From Streptomyces sp. WAC05374 (GTDB taxonomy: Bacteria; Actinomycetota; Actinomycetes; Streptomycetales; Streptomycetaceae): a stretch of 64,000 bases of DNA. A program made the position numbers and the translations under genes. Positions 27,347 through 35,657 of the stretch are shown piece by piece. The stretch spans positions 186,001 through 250,000 of the forward strand of contig NZ_SMNQ01000006.1 of NCBI RefSeq assembly GCF_004353505.1, given 5' to 3'. Under the pieces are notes generated by a model. It was not told the DNA's origin. It ran no database searches and worked only from the letters and a program-made list of their open reading frames with translations. The number at the start of each line of letters is the position of its first letter. Within the stretch, counting starts at the first letter, position 1.

Positions 27347-28834
27347 ATGCCGAACGGAGACAACTGGCAGGGCGACGTCCTGCGCGATCTGCGCGCGGGC
27401 GCCGCCCGGCGGGCCACGCCGCAGGAGGACCCCGAGGGCCCGGCCCCCGGCACGGCCGCCACCCCCGGGGCCCCTGGCACCGCGGCGGGTGCGCGGGCGC
27501 CACAGGCCCAGCACCCGGCCACCGACGATGCCCAGGCCCAGGCCCGGCTCACCCAGGCGGCCCAGGAGCGGCAGGCCCAGGCCCAGGCACACGTCCCGCC
27601 CCAGGTCCCGCCCGCGCAGGCACACGTCCCGCCGCAGGTCCCGCCCGCGCAGGCCCCCGCCCCGCCGGCGCCCGCCCAGGCCCCGCCGGCGCCCGCCCAG
27701 GCCCAGCCCCCCGCGCCCCAGCAGCCCCACGTGGCCCAGCCCACCCCCGCGCACCCCCAGCCCACCCCCGCGCACCCCCAGCCGACCCAACCCGCCCAAC
27801 ACGCCTACGCCCAGCACCAAGCCGCCCCCGCCACGCGAACCACCGCCGCCGCCCCCGCCACGCGAACCACCGCCGCCACCCCCGCCACGCGAACCACCCA
27901 CGCCACCCCCACCACCCCCGACTCACGCCCCGTCGTCGACAAGGGGCTCGCCGCCGCCGGGCGCAAGCCGCGCCACGGGGAGGGGTTCGCCACCCGGGCC
28001 GCGCGGGTGCTGCGGCGGACCGTTTCGTCCTCCGCCGCCCGGGAGGTCGCCGAGACCACCCGTACCGCCGAGACGCTCCAGCAGCCCGTGACGACCGGGC
28101 GGCAGATCGCCGTGACGTCCATCCGGGGCGGGGCGGGCAAGTCGACGGTCGCCGCGCTGCTGGGCCTCACGTACGCGCACTACCGCCAGGACCCGGTCCT
28201 GCTCGTCGAGGCCGACCCGGCGCTCGGGTCACTGCCGCTGCGGCTCGGCGCCGAGACCCTGCGGTGGACCACCGGCGACGTCGCCGGCATCGTCGAGCCG
28301 CAGATGTCGCTGCTCGACATCACCGGCTACCTCGTCCAGCTCCCCGACAACGCCTGGCTCCTGCCCGGCAGTCAGGGCCAGATCGGCGCCATGCTCGACA
28401 CCCGGGCCTACGAGCGGGTCATGGTGGCGCTGCGCCGCTACTTCGGTGTGACCGTCGTCGACTGCGAGACCCTGCCCGCCGAGGTCGCCCGCGTCGCCCT
28501 GTCCGCCGCCCAGGCCCGCGTCCTGACGGCCCCCGCCACGCTGGAGGGGATCACCAGCACGTACGCGGTGCTCCAGTGGATGCAGGGGCTGCCCCGCCAC
28601 GTCATCGCCGGCACCGTCGTCGTCCTCACCGAACTGGTGCCGCACACCGGGCTGGACGTCGGCAAGGCCGCCGAGAAGCTCGCGTCCACCGGGGCGAGCG
28701 TCCAGGTTCTGCCCTACGACCGGCACCTGGCCGCCGGCGGCCCGATCCGTACCGAGCTGCTCGCCCAGCCCACCCGGCAGGCCGCCACCCGCCTGGCCGC
28801 CGACGTCTTCCACCTCTCCCAGAAGCGCCACTGA
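27347..28834 (+). CDS. MinD/CpsD-like P-loop ATPase of the ESX locus (EspI-like)
   Basis: 495 residues. The first about 200 are a low-complexity Pro/Ala/Gln/Thr linker with exact internal repeats (AHVPPQVPPAQ twice, PTPAHPQ twice, ATRTTAA-type three times). The C-terminal domain carries a deviant Walker A, SIRGGAGKSTVAALLG (about 257-272), then VLLVEADPALGSLPLRLGAE, as in MinD/ParA-type and EspI-like ESX ATPases. Family members bind membrane partners and regulate secretion or localisation. Its position between eccD and eccC supports a role in the secretion machine. The start has GGGAGAAGAAAGG upstream. Confidence 0.78.
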   Translation: MPNGDNWQGDVLRDLRAGAARRATPQEDPEGPAPGTAATPGAPGTAAGARAPQAQHPATDDAQAQARLTQAAQERQAQAQAHVPPQVPPAQAHVPPQVPPAQAPAPPAPAQAPPAPAQAQPPAPQQPHVAQPTPAHPQPTPAHPQPTQPAQHAYAQHQAAPATRTTAAAPATRTTAATPATRTTHATPTTPDSRPVVDKGLAAAGRKPRHGEGFATRAARVLRRTVSSSAAREVAETTRTAETLQQPVTTGRQIAVTSIRGGAGKSTVAALLGLTYAHYRQDPVLLVEADPALGSLPLRLGAETLRWTTGDVAGIVEPQMSLLDITGYLVQLPDNAWLLPGSQGQIGAMLDTRAYERVMVALRRYFGVTVVDCETLPAEVARVALSAAQARVLTAPATLEGITSTYAVLQWMQGLPRHVIAGTVVVLTELVPHTGLDVGKAAEKLASTGASVQVLPYDRHLAAGGPIRTELLAQPTRQAATRLAADVFHLSQKRH

Positions 28835-28848
28835 GGCGAGGCACAACG

Positions 28849-31800
28849 ATGAGCACCCGCCTGATACACCGCCCCGCCAGGACCACCCGGCCCCCGGCCG
28901 CCCCCGAGGCCCGCACCATCGAGGCGCCGCCCAACCTCCCGGAGGGCAAGGGCGGCAACATCGCGATGTCGCTGCTGCCCGTCGCCGGTGTGATGTCGTC
29001 CGTCGTGATGATGACCGTCGTCCGCAACAGCCAGTTCGCCGCGCTCGGCGCGCTGATCCTGGTCATCACCATCATCGGCTCGCTCGTGCTCGTCTTCTCG
29101 CAGCGCGGCAAGGCCCAGCGCACCCGCCGCACCCAGCGCGAGGCGTACCTCGCGTACCTGGAGGACCTGCGCGAGGAGCTGTCCGGCGAGGAGCGCGAGC
29201 GGCGGGAGCGCGCCGACGTCCTCAACCCGCCGCCGCACGCGCTGTACGACATCGTCCGCGACCCGGCACGGCTGTGGGAGCGGCGCAGGCTCGACGCGGA
29301 CTTCCTGCGCGTACGCGTGGGCACCGGCGAGATGCCGGTGCGCGACCTGAGGATCGCCGACCAGGGCGGCTCGTCCGTGCTCACCCCGCCCGACCGGTTC
29401 ATGCTCAACGAGGCGTCGGCGCTGATGGACCGCTTCCGCACCGGCACCGAACTCCCGCTGACCGTCCCGCTGGACCGGGTCGGCAACATCAGCGTCGTCG
29501 GGCCCCGCGAGGACTGCCTGCGCGTCGCCCGCGCCCTGCTCGTCCAGGCCGCCGCCCTGCACGCCCCCGACGACGTGGGCGTGGCGCTCGCGGTGCCCGG
29601 CGACCGGCTGGCCGACTGGGAGTGGGCCAAGTGGATGCCGCACCTGCTCGACACCGATCAGTTCGACGGACCCGTCGCCGCCCGCCGCATCGCGCCCTCC
29701 GCGCCCCAGCTCGCCCGCCAGCTCGGCCCCGAGCTGCGCCGCCGCGCCTCCTACGCCGCCGAGGTGCGGCGCGGCCTGTCCGGCAAGGACGCGTTGTCGA
29801 TGTCGTCCCGCCTGCTCGTGGTCACCGACGGGCACGGCGAGGACGCCGTCGACCTGCCGCGCCCGGACGACGCGGTGGGCCTGCGGGAGATGGGAGTCAC
29901 TGTCCTGCACCTGCTGGAGCGGCGCGTCCAGGAGCCGGGCCACGTCGGCGTGCGGATCACGGTCGACGGCGACCAGGTGGTCATCGAGGACCTCCGCCAG
30001 GAGGAGCCGGTCAGCGCCCACGGCACGGTCGACGAGGTGTCCGTGCCCTTCGCCGAGGGCCTCGCCCGGATGCTGGCGCCGCTGCGGCTGTCCGCCGAGT
30101 CGATGGTCGACGCCCCGCTGTCGGGACCGGTCGACTTCGCCGACCTGCTCGGCATCGACGACGTGGCACGCCTGGACCTGGCGACGCTGTGGGCGCCGCG
30201 CGGCGAGCGCGCCTTCCTCCGCGTACCGATCGGGATCAGCGACTCCCACGAGCCGGTGCTGCTCGACCTGAAGGAGTCCTCCGAGCTGGGCATGGGCCCG
30301 CACGGTCTGTGCGTCGGCGCGACGGGTTCCGGCAAGTCGGAGCTGCTGCGCACGCTCGTCCTCGCCCTGGTCGCCACGCACCCGCCGGAGGACCTCGCCC
30401 TGGTCCTCGTCGACTACAAGGGCGGCGCGACCTTCGCGCCCTTCGCGGACCTGCCGCACGTCGCCGGCGTCATCACCAACCTGGAGAACCAGGCCGGCCT
30501 CGTCGAGCGCGTCCACGCCTCCCTCGCGGGCGAGGTCAAGCGGCGCCAGCAGGTCCTCAAGGAGGCGGGCAACGTCGCGGACATCGGCGACTACGCGGCG
30601 CTGCGCGCCGAGAAGCGGCCCGACCTGGAACCGCTGCCCCACCTGTTCATCGTCATCGACGAGTTCGGCGAACTGCTCACCGCCAAGCCGGACTTCATCG
30701 ACCTGTTCCTGTCCATCGGCCGCATCGGCCGCTCCATCGGCGTGCACCTGCTGCTGTCCAGCCAGCGCATCGAGGGCGGCCGGCTCAAGGGCCTGGACAC
30801 CTACCTGTCGTACCGCCTCGGCCTGCGCACCTTCTCCGCCGACGAGTCCCGCACGGTCCTGGACACCACCGACGCCTTCCACCTGCCGCCGCTGCCCGGC
30901 TTCGGCTACCTCAAGGTGGACACCAGCCACTACGAGCGGTTCAAGGCGAGTTACGTCTCCGGCGCCTACCGCGGCCCGGTGCGGCGCGCGGAGGACGAGG
31001 ACACCGGTCCGCTCGCCCTCGAGTACGAGGCGTACAACACCCTGGGCCAGTCCGAGGAGTCCGGCCCGCAGGAGGCGGCGACGGTACGGCGCCGCGAGAC
31101 CGGCCCGACCGAACTGGGCGTGATGGTCGAGCAGCTCGAGAACGCGCCCACCGACCCGGTGCGCCGCATCTGGCTGCCGCCGCTGCCCGCCGCGGTCGCC
31201 CTCGACCAGGTCGCCGGCCCCCTCCAGGCCGGCCCGCGCGGCATGCAGCTCACCGGGCGCCGCGGCCCGCTCCAGGTGCCGCTGGGCCTGCTGGACGACC
31301 CGACGAAGCAGTGGCAGGGCCAGTGGTACCTGGACCTGACGGTGGCGGGCGGCCACGCCGCCGTCATCGGCGGTCCGCAGTCCGGCAAGACCACCCTGCT
31401 CCGTACGCTCGTCCTGTCGCTGGCCCTCACCCACACCCCGCAGGAGGTCGGCGTCTACGGCCTGGACCTGGTCGGCGGCGGCCTCCAGGCGCTGACCGGG
31501 CTGCCGCACGTCGGCGGCGTCGCGGGGCGCGCCGACCGCGAGCGGGCCGCCCGCACGGTCGAAGAGGTGCGGAACATGCTCGCGGCCCGCGAGGACCTGT
31601 TCCGCGAGCACAACATCGACTCCGTCGAGCAGTTGCGCACCCTCCACGCGGCGGGTCGGCTGCCCCAGCTCGCCTCCGCCGAGATCGTCCTCGTCATCGA
31701 CGGCTTCGGCGCGCTGCGCGACGACTTCGACGAGCTCGACGACGCCGTCGTCGACATCCTCAAGCGCGGTGGCGGGTACGGCATCCACGTCGTCGCCGGC

Positions 31801-32835
31801 ATGCTCCGCTGGAACGACGTCCGCATCGCCACCCAGTCCTACTTCGGCACCCGGGTCGAGCTGCGTCTCAACGACCCCACCGAGACCAGCGTCGACCGCA
31901 AGCTCGCCGAGACCCTGTCGCCCGACGAGCCCGGCCGGGTCCTCACCGACGGCAAGCTGTTCGCGCAGGCCGCCCTGCCCCGCACGGACGGGCTGTCCGA
32001 CGCCACCGAGCTGGGCGCCGTCCTGGAGCGCACCGCCCGGCAGATCCGGGCGGCCTGGAGCGGCGAGGTCGCCCAGCCGGTGCGGGTCCTGCCGCACGTG
32101 CTGGAGCCGCGCCTGCTGCCCGGGCCGGTCGCCGAGCCGAAGCGGGTGCCGATCGGCCTGGACCAGACGGCGCTGGCGCCCGTGCTGCTCGACCTGTTCG
32201 AGCACGACCAGCACCTGCTGGTGATGGGCGACAGCGAGTGCGGCAAGACCAACCTGCTGAAGACGATCGCCGGCGGGCTGATCGAGCGGTACGGGGAGGA
32301 CGAGCTGGTCCTCGCCGTGATGGACCCCCGCCGGGGCCTGCGGGGCGTGGTGCCCGAGGAGTTCCTGGGCGGCTACGCGTACAACGCCAAGCTGTGCGGG
32401 GGACTGGCCGCCGGTATCGCCACCGAGCTGGAGAAGCGGCTGCCCGACGAGAGCGCCCGACTGGAGGACCTGGAGCCGGGAAGCTGGGGCAGCGGCCCGC
32501 GGATCGTGGTGCTCGTGGACGACTACGACGTGCTGACCACGGCCGGGCAGGCGCCGCTCGCGCCGTTCCTGCCGTACATCCCCTCGGCGGTCGACATCGG
32601 CCTGCACTTCGTCCTGACACGCCGTGTCGCGGGCGCCTCGCGCGGCATGTACGAGCCGCTGGTGCAGGGCCTGCGCGAGTCGGGCGCGTCGGCGATCCTC
32701 ATGGCGGGCGACCGCAGCGAGGGGCAGCTCTTCCCGGGCGTCTACGCCTCGCAGCAGCCGCCGGGCCGTGGTGTCCTCATCCGGCGCGGCCAGACGAACC
32801 GTCTGATCCAGACGGTGTACACCCCCGACTCATGA
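28849..32835 (+). CDS. eccC: Type VII secretion ATPase EccC (FtsK/SpoIIIE type, three ATPase domains)
   Basis: 1,328 residues, the fused EccCa-EccCb form. Two transmembrane helices lie near residues 38-85, followed by a helical stalk (LEDLREELSGEERERRERAD). Three P-loop domains follow, with Walker A motifs GATGSGKSELLR (about 490), GGPQSGKTTLLR (about 839) and GDSECGKTNLLK (about 1125); only the first has a full Walker B of the LFIVIDEFGELL type. The ATPase drives export of WXG100-type substrates, which bind near the third domain. The start ATG follows the ATPase gene after 14 bases, and the stop overlaps a 30-codon ORF as ATGA. A longer open frame upstream is out-of-phase shadow of eccD. Confidence 0.95.
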   Translation: MSTRLIHRPARTTRPPAAPEARTIEAPPNLPEGKGGNIAMSLLPVAGVMSSVVMMTVVRNSQFAALGALILVITIIGSLVLVFSQRGKAQRTRRTQREAYLAYLEDLREELSGEERERRERADVLNPPPHALYDIVRDPARLWERRRLDADFLRVRVGTGEMPVRDLRIADQGGSSVLTPPDRFMLNEASALMDRFRTGTELPLTVPLDRVGNISVVGPREDCLRVARALLVQAAALHAPDDVGVALAVPGDRLADWEWAKWMPHLLDTDQFDGPVAARRIAPSAPQLARQLGPELRRRASYAAEVRRGLSGKDALSMSSRLLVVTDGHGEDAVDLPRPDDAVGLREMGVTVLHLLERRVQEPGHVGVRITVDGDQVVIEDLRQEEPVSAHGTVDEVSVPFAEGLARMLAPLRLSAESMVDAPLSGPVDFADLLGIDDVARLDLATLWAPRGERAFLRVPIGISDSHEPVLLDLKESSELGMGPHGLCVGATGSGKSELLRTLVLALVATHPPEDLALVLVDYKGGATFAPFADLPHVAGVITNLENQAGLVERVHASLAGEVKRRQQVLKEAGNVADIGDYAALRAEKRPDLEPLPHLFIVIDEFGELLTAKPDFIDLFLSIGRIGRSIGVHLLLSSQRIEGGRLKGLDTYLSYRLGLRTFSADESRTVLDTTDAFHLPPLPGFGYLKVDTSHYERFKASYVSGAYRGPVRRAEDEDTGPLALEYEAYNTLGQSEESGPQEAATVRRRETGPTELGVMVEQLENAPTDPVRRIWLPPLPAAVALDQVAGPLQAGPRGMQLTGRRGPLQVPLGLLDDPTKQWQGQWYLDLTVAGGHAAVIGGPQSGKTTLLRTLVLSLALTHTPQEVGVYGLDLVGGGLQALTGLPHVGGVAGRADRERAARTVEEVRNMLAAREDLFREHNIDSVEQLRTLHAAGRLPQLASAEIVLVIDGFGALRDDFDELDDAVVDILKRGGGYGIHVVAGMLRWNDVRIATQSYFGTRVELRLNDPTETSVDRKLAETLSPDEPGRVLTDGKLFAQAALPRTDGLSDATELGAVLERTARQIRAAWSGEVAQPVRVLPHVLEPRLLPGPVAEPKRVPIGLDQTALAPVLLDLFEHDQHLLVMGDSECGKTNLLKTIAGGLIERYGEDELVLAVMDPRRGLRGVVPEEFLGGYAYNAKLCGGLAAGIATELEKRLPDESARLEDLEPGSWGSGPRIVVLVDDYDVLTTAGQAPLAPFLPYIPSAVDIGLHFVLTRRVAGASRGMYEPLVQGLRESGASAILMAGDRSEGQLFPGVYASQQPPGRGVLIRRGQTNRLIQTVYTPDS

Positions 32836-32924
32836 CGGCGAAGGCCCCGCTCAGGACGGCGAAGGCCCGGACCGTGACGGCGAGGGACCTCATCAAGACG
32901 ACGAAGGACCGGACGGACCCATGA
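32832..32924 (+). CDS. Candidate 30-residue basic heptad-repeat peptide, coupled on both sides
   Basis: An ORF of 30 codons whose ATG overlaps the eccC stop (ATGA) and whose TGA overlaps the start of the next gene (ATGA). The product is four degenerate 7-residue repeats, TAKAPLR, TAKARTV, TARDLIK and TTKDRTD, strongly basic and likely helical. Third codon positions are G or C in 29 of 30 codons against about 15 and 18 of 30 in the first and second positions, the Streptomyces coding pattern. I know no family for it. It might be a real small component of the secretion locus, or a coupling cassette that carries ribosomes from eccC to the next gene. Confidence 0.55.
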   Translation: MTAKAPLRTAKARTVTARDLIKTTKDRTDP

Positions 32925-34342
32925 CCAAGGACGTCATAGCCCTCACCCCGCGCATGCCCGACGCGTGGAGCGTGCTCGCCGGCCTGCTCTCCGGCGGGCC
33001 CGACAAGCTGGTGCGGACGACCGGCGAGGACGCCGTCGTCCAGCTCTGCGACGAGGAGGGCCGGCCGCTGGTCTCCGTCGAGGCGCCGCTGCTGGTGCAG
33101 GTGGCGGGCGAGGCGGAGCGGCTGCTGGGGGCGGCGGCGCCGCCGGTGCCGTTCTGGTGGACCGAGGCCCGTGCGACGACCGGGGTGGCGGAGGCGGAGC
33201 GGCTGGCGGGCACCTTCGCGGCCCGGCTGGTGTCGCTCGGGGGCGGCTCGGCTTGGCCGCCGGAGGCCGCGCGGTCGCTGGGCGTGGTGCCGTCGGACGG
33301 GGTGGGCGTGGCGCCCGTGCCGGCCGCCGCGCAGCCCGCCGTGGACGTGCTCACCGACAAGGTCGCCGTCGTCATCCAGGACCGTCCCGTGGTGGCCATG
33401 ACGGCGTGGCTGGCGGACGCGTTCCGGGCGGCGGGCGAGGGCGGGCTGGGGCTCCAGATCGTCAGCCCGGCCGGGACGACGCTCTCCCCGGCGGTACGGT
33501 CCGCCCTGTCCGCCTGGCCGTCGCGCTGGGTGGTGCAGGACGAGCGGGACGGCTACTACGACGGGCTCTCCGGCGCGGTGCTGGCGTGGCGGGAGGGGAT
33601 GTTCTTCCCGGTCGCGGCGGACGACTCCACCGACGAGGAACCGCGCGCCCGGGTGGCCGCCACGTACCAGGAGGGTGTCGGGGACAGCGGGGAGCGGCAG
33701 TTGGCGGTGACGTTCCGGACGGTCCACCCGGCGGACGACCGGCTGGTGCTGGGCGGCGCGCTGGAGGCGGTGTGGCGCGAGCTGACCGGTGAGGCGCCCG
33801 CCGGGTGGGGCACGGCGGAGCCGGCCAACCTGCCGTGGTCGCTGCGCCGGCTGACGGACGTGGCGCACGAGCGGGCGCCCGAGCCGACGTGGCTGGTGGT
33901 GGTCGGCTCCCCGGAGCGGCCGGGCCTGGCCACCGTGCGCGTCAGCCGTACGAAGGCGGGTGTGGAGGAGGAGGTCACCCTGGCGTTCGGCTACGGGCCG
34001 GACGAGGAGCCTCCGCTGGACGCCGTGCCCAGGGCGGCCGAGGTGCTCGCCACCCGCCACCACCTGCGGTCGATGCTCGTACAACTCCGCAAAGCGCGGC
34101 GTGACCTGGCGGTGCCGCCGCGGTTCGAGGGGCCGGGTGTGCCGCTGGCCTTCGTGCTCGGCGCGGAGGAGGTGCGCGCGATGCCCGGTGACCGTGCCCG
34201 CAACACGCCGCTGGACCGTGCTCCCGTCCCGCTGGGGCCCAAAACCCGCCCGGCGCTGTACTACCCGCTGCCCGGTGATCCCTCGGACCTGTCGGGGTGG
34301 CAGGACTTCGAACGGCTGGTTCGGCACCTGAAGGGCGAGTGA
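32921..34342 (+). CDS. ESX-associated protein, DUF6177-like
   Basis: 473 residues, soluble, no signal or membrane segments. The N-terminal MTKDVIALTPRMPDAWSVLA and the rest resemble the DUF6177 proteins that accompany ESX genes in Streptomyces, as far as I can recall; no catalytic motif is seen. The middle (VVAMTAWLADAFRAAGEGGL, YDGLSGAVLAWREGMFFPV) looks alpha/beta. Its start is linked by ATGA overlap to the 30-codon ORF behind eccC, so it should be co-translated with the ATPase, which suggests a chaperone or assembly role (inference). Confidence 0.7.
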   Translation: MTKDVIALTPRMPDAWSVLAGLLSGGPDKLVRTTGEDAVVQLCDEEGRPLVSVEAPLLVQVAGEAERLLGAAAPPVPFWWTEARATTGVAEAERLAGTFAARLVSLGGGSAWPPEAARSLGVVPSDGVGVAPVPAAAQPAVDVLTDKVAVVIQDRPVVAMTAWLADAFRAAGEGGLGLQIVSPAGTTLSPAVRSALSAWPSRWVVQDERDGYYDGLSGAVLAWREGMFFPVAADDSTDEEPRARVAATYQEGVGDSGERQLAVTFRTVHPADDRLVLGGALEAVWRELTGEAPAGWGTAEPANLPWSLRRLTDVAHERAPEPTWLVVVGSPERPGLATVRVSRTKAGVEEEVTLAFGYGPDEEPPLDAVPRAAEVLATRHHLRSMLVQLRKARRDLAVPPRFEGPGVPLAFVLGAEEVRAMPGDRARNTPLDRAPVPLGPKTRPALYYPLPGDPSDLSGWQDFERLVRHLKGE

Positions 34343-34355
34343 TGTCATGTGTTCG

Positions 34356-34378
34356 TCACAAGGGTGACGGCCTTGTGA
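34356..34378. terminator. 8-bp hairpin between the machine genes and the substrate genes
   Basis: TCACAAGG / CCTTGTGA, perfect arms around GTGACGG, beginning 14 bases after the DUF6177-like stop; an overlapping dyad GTCAC-AAGG-GTGAC is also present. Only a short T-rich run follows, so it may be a terminator or an operator in front of the AT-richer esx promoter region (34370-34450). Confidence 0.45.
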
Positions 34379-34466
34379 TTGCTGATTGCAAGAGCGACGC
34401 GTGAGTTGATAGGCATGTCGTACATTCGATCCATACGATCGTCCATCGCAGCGGGGGGAGAGCCCG

Positions 34467-34799
34467 ATGAAGTTCGATATGGGGGCGCAGGTTCTGTCGA
34501 CCCTGATGTCCCAGTCGCAGGGTTCGAGCAATGACCTGGGCCTGTTGATCCGTCAGCTCGTCCAGGCGGCAGCGCCGTTGGAGGGAAAGTTCAACGGCGC
34601 CGGCAAGGTGGCGTTCGACTCGTTCAAGTCCCGCTCGGACGAGATCACCGCGGCGCTGAACGGCTCGCTGGCGGCCATCCTGGGCGGCCAGTCCGGTATG
34701 GAGTCGGCGTTCGGCACGGGTGACCAGGAGCAGGGTGACAACGCGCGGACGCAGATGTCGGCGGCGAACTTCGACGCGGCGCGTTTCTCGGGCCGCTAG
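34467..34799 (+). CDS. WXG100-like ESX substrate protein (110 aa)
   Basis: 110 residues, all-helical with a central turn, the size of WXG100 proteins. The expected Trp-x-Gly turn is FNG (PLEGKFNGAGKVAFDSF, near residue 42), a conservative change. These proteins form helical-hairpin dimers and are exported through the ESX channel. The gene follows a hairpin and an AT-rich leader with a GGGGGGAGAG Shine-Dalgarno and is 30 bases upstream of a second WXG100-like gene, the usual tandem pair. Confidence 0.8.
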   Translation: MKFDMGAQVLSTLMSQSQGSSNDLGLLIRQLVQAAAPLEGKFNGAGKVAFDSFKSRSDEITAALNGSLAAILGGQSGMESAFGTGDQEQGDNARTQMSAANFDAARFSGR

Positions 34800-34829
34800 A
34801 CCGATACGTACACGGGGAGTTGATTGCTG

Positions 34830-35144
34830 ATGGCTGCTGCGGGTAGCGACCGTCGTTCGTACGACACGGGTGCCTCCTCCGAGGCGCAGATGAACATCCA
34901 GGCCGTGATCGCGCGCCTGGAGCAGGTGATCACCGCGCGCGACGCCCAGGTCAAGGCCGCGATGACGGACTTCGCCGCCGACGGTGTGGCGGACGAGTAC
35001 CACGGCAAGGAACTGCGCTGGTACGCGGCGTCGCAGGAGGTCCGCAACATCATCCAGTTGCTCAAGACGACGCTGGAGAAGAACGACGCCACGGCGCAGC
35101 AGACCCTCCAGCGGGCGAAGGCCGCGGTCGACAACATCGGCTGA
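34830..35144 (+). CDS. WXG100-like ESX substrate protein (104 aa), pair partner
   Basis: 104 residues from ATG with GGGGAG 10 bases upstream; an in-frame TTG two codons earlier is an alternative. Helix-turn-helix hairpin form: long helix to about residue 45, turn with YHG in place of WxG (ADEYHGKELRWYAASQEVRN), then a second helix (NIIQLLKTTLEKNDATAQQT) ending AVDNIG. Probably heterodimerises with the product of the gene just upstream and is secreted by EccC/EccD. Confidence 0.8.
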   Translation: MAAAGSDRRSYDTGASSEAQMNIQAVIARLEQVITARDAQVKAAMTDFAADGVADEYHGKELRWYAASQEVRNIIQLLKTTLEKNDATAQQTLQRAKAAVDNIG

Positions 35145-35231
35145 GGCGTCGCCGCCGTGCGCGCGTCCGAGGGGGAGGAGACGGTCCCCCTCGGCTCGGA
35201 TGGGTAACAGGGGTTCGCAGGGGGAGCGTTC

Positions 35232-35657
35232 ATGACGTCGTGGGACATCCAGCCCCAGGGGGTGCAGGGTCAGCTCAAGGTCGTCGGCACGCATGCCGGG
35301 GACCTGGAGAAGGCCCTCAACGCCCTGGTCACCGACATGCAGCAGGCCGCGCAGGCGGCCGGCACGGCCGTGCCCGGTTCGGCCGCCGAGGTTCCGTTGC
35401 AGGGGCCGACGGCTTCGGGCAAGCCGTTGACGCAGAAGGCGACGGGCCCGGTGGGCGCGGCGCTGGCCGAGTACATGACCGGACGCCAGAAGACGCACTT
35501 CGAGCCCATGGCCAAGCGCATCCAGGCGGCGGTCATCGGCGCGGCCACGGCGACCAACGAGTACGTCGAGGGCGACCTGGACCAGGCCAAGGAGGCCCAG
35601 GACGCGGCGCGGCAGGTGCGGCTGGACCTGCTGAAGGAGCTCGGGGGGAAGAAGTGA
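35232..35657 (+). CDS. Small helical ESX-locus protein, DUF6507-like
   Basis: 141 residues, predicted mainly helical, starting TSWDIQPQGVQGQLKVVG with an ending LDQAKEAQDAARQVRLDLLK. This resembles the DUF6507 proteins found beside WXG100 genes in Streptomyces, as I recall; it is LXG/WXG-like in character and may be a third secreted or chaperone-type helical protein. Its stop overlaps the GTG start of the large modular toxin gene, so they are translationally coupled, which points to a dedicated adaptor for the toxin (inference). Confidence 0.65.
   Translation: MTSWDIQPQGVQGQLKVVGTHAGDLEKALNALVTDMQQAAQAAGTAVPGSAAEVPLQGPTASGKPLTQKATGPVGAALAEYMTGRQKTHFEPMAKRIQAAVIGAATATNEYVEGDLDQAKEAQDAARQVRLDLLKELGGKK

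Noticed and set aside
26293..28848. A plus-strand open frame running in phase into eccC for about 850 codons before its start.
   Set aside because: It is the out-of-phase shadow of eccD and the MinD-like ATPase, with Arg/Pro/Gly-rich nonsense composition; EccC homology begins only at the ATG at 28849.
28714..32607. A 1,297-codon minus-strand open frame antisense to eccC.
   Set aside because: High-GC third positions of eccC suppress stops on the opposite strand; the translation has no domain and biased composition.
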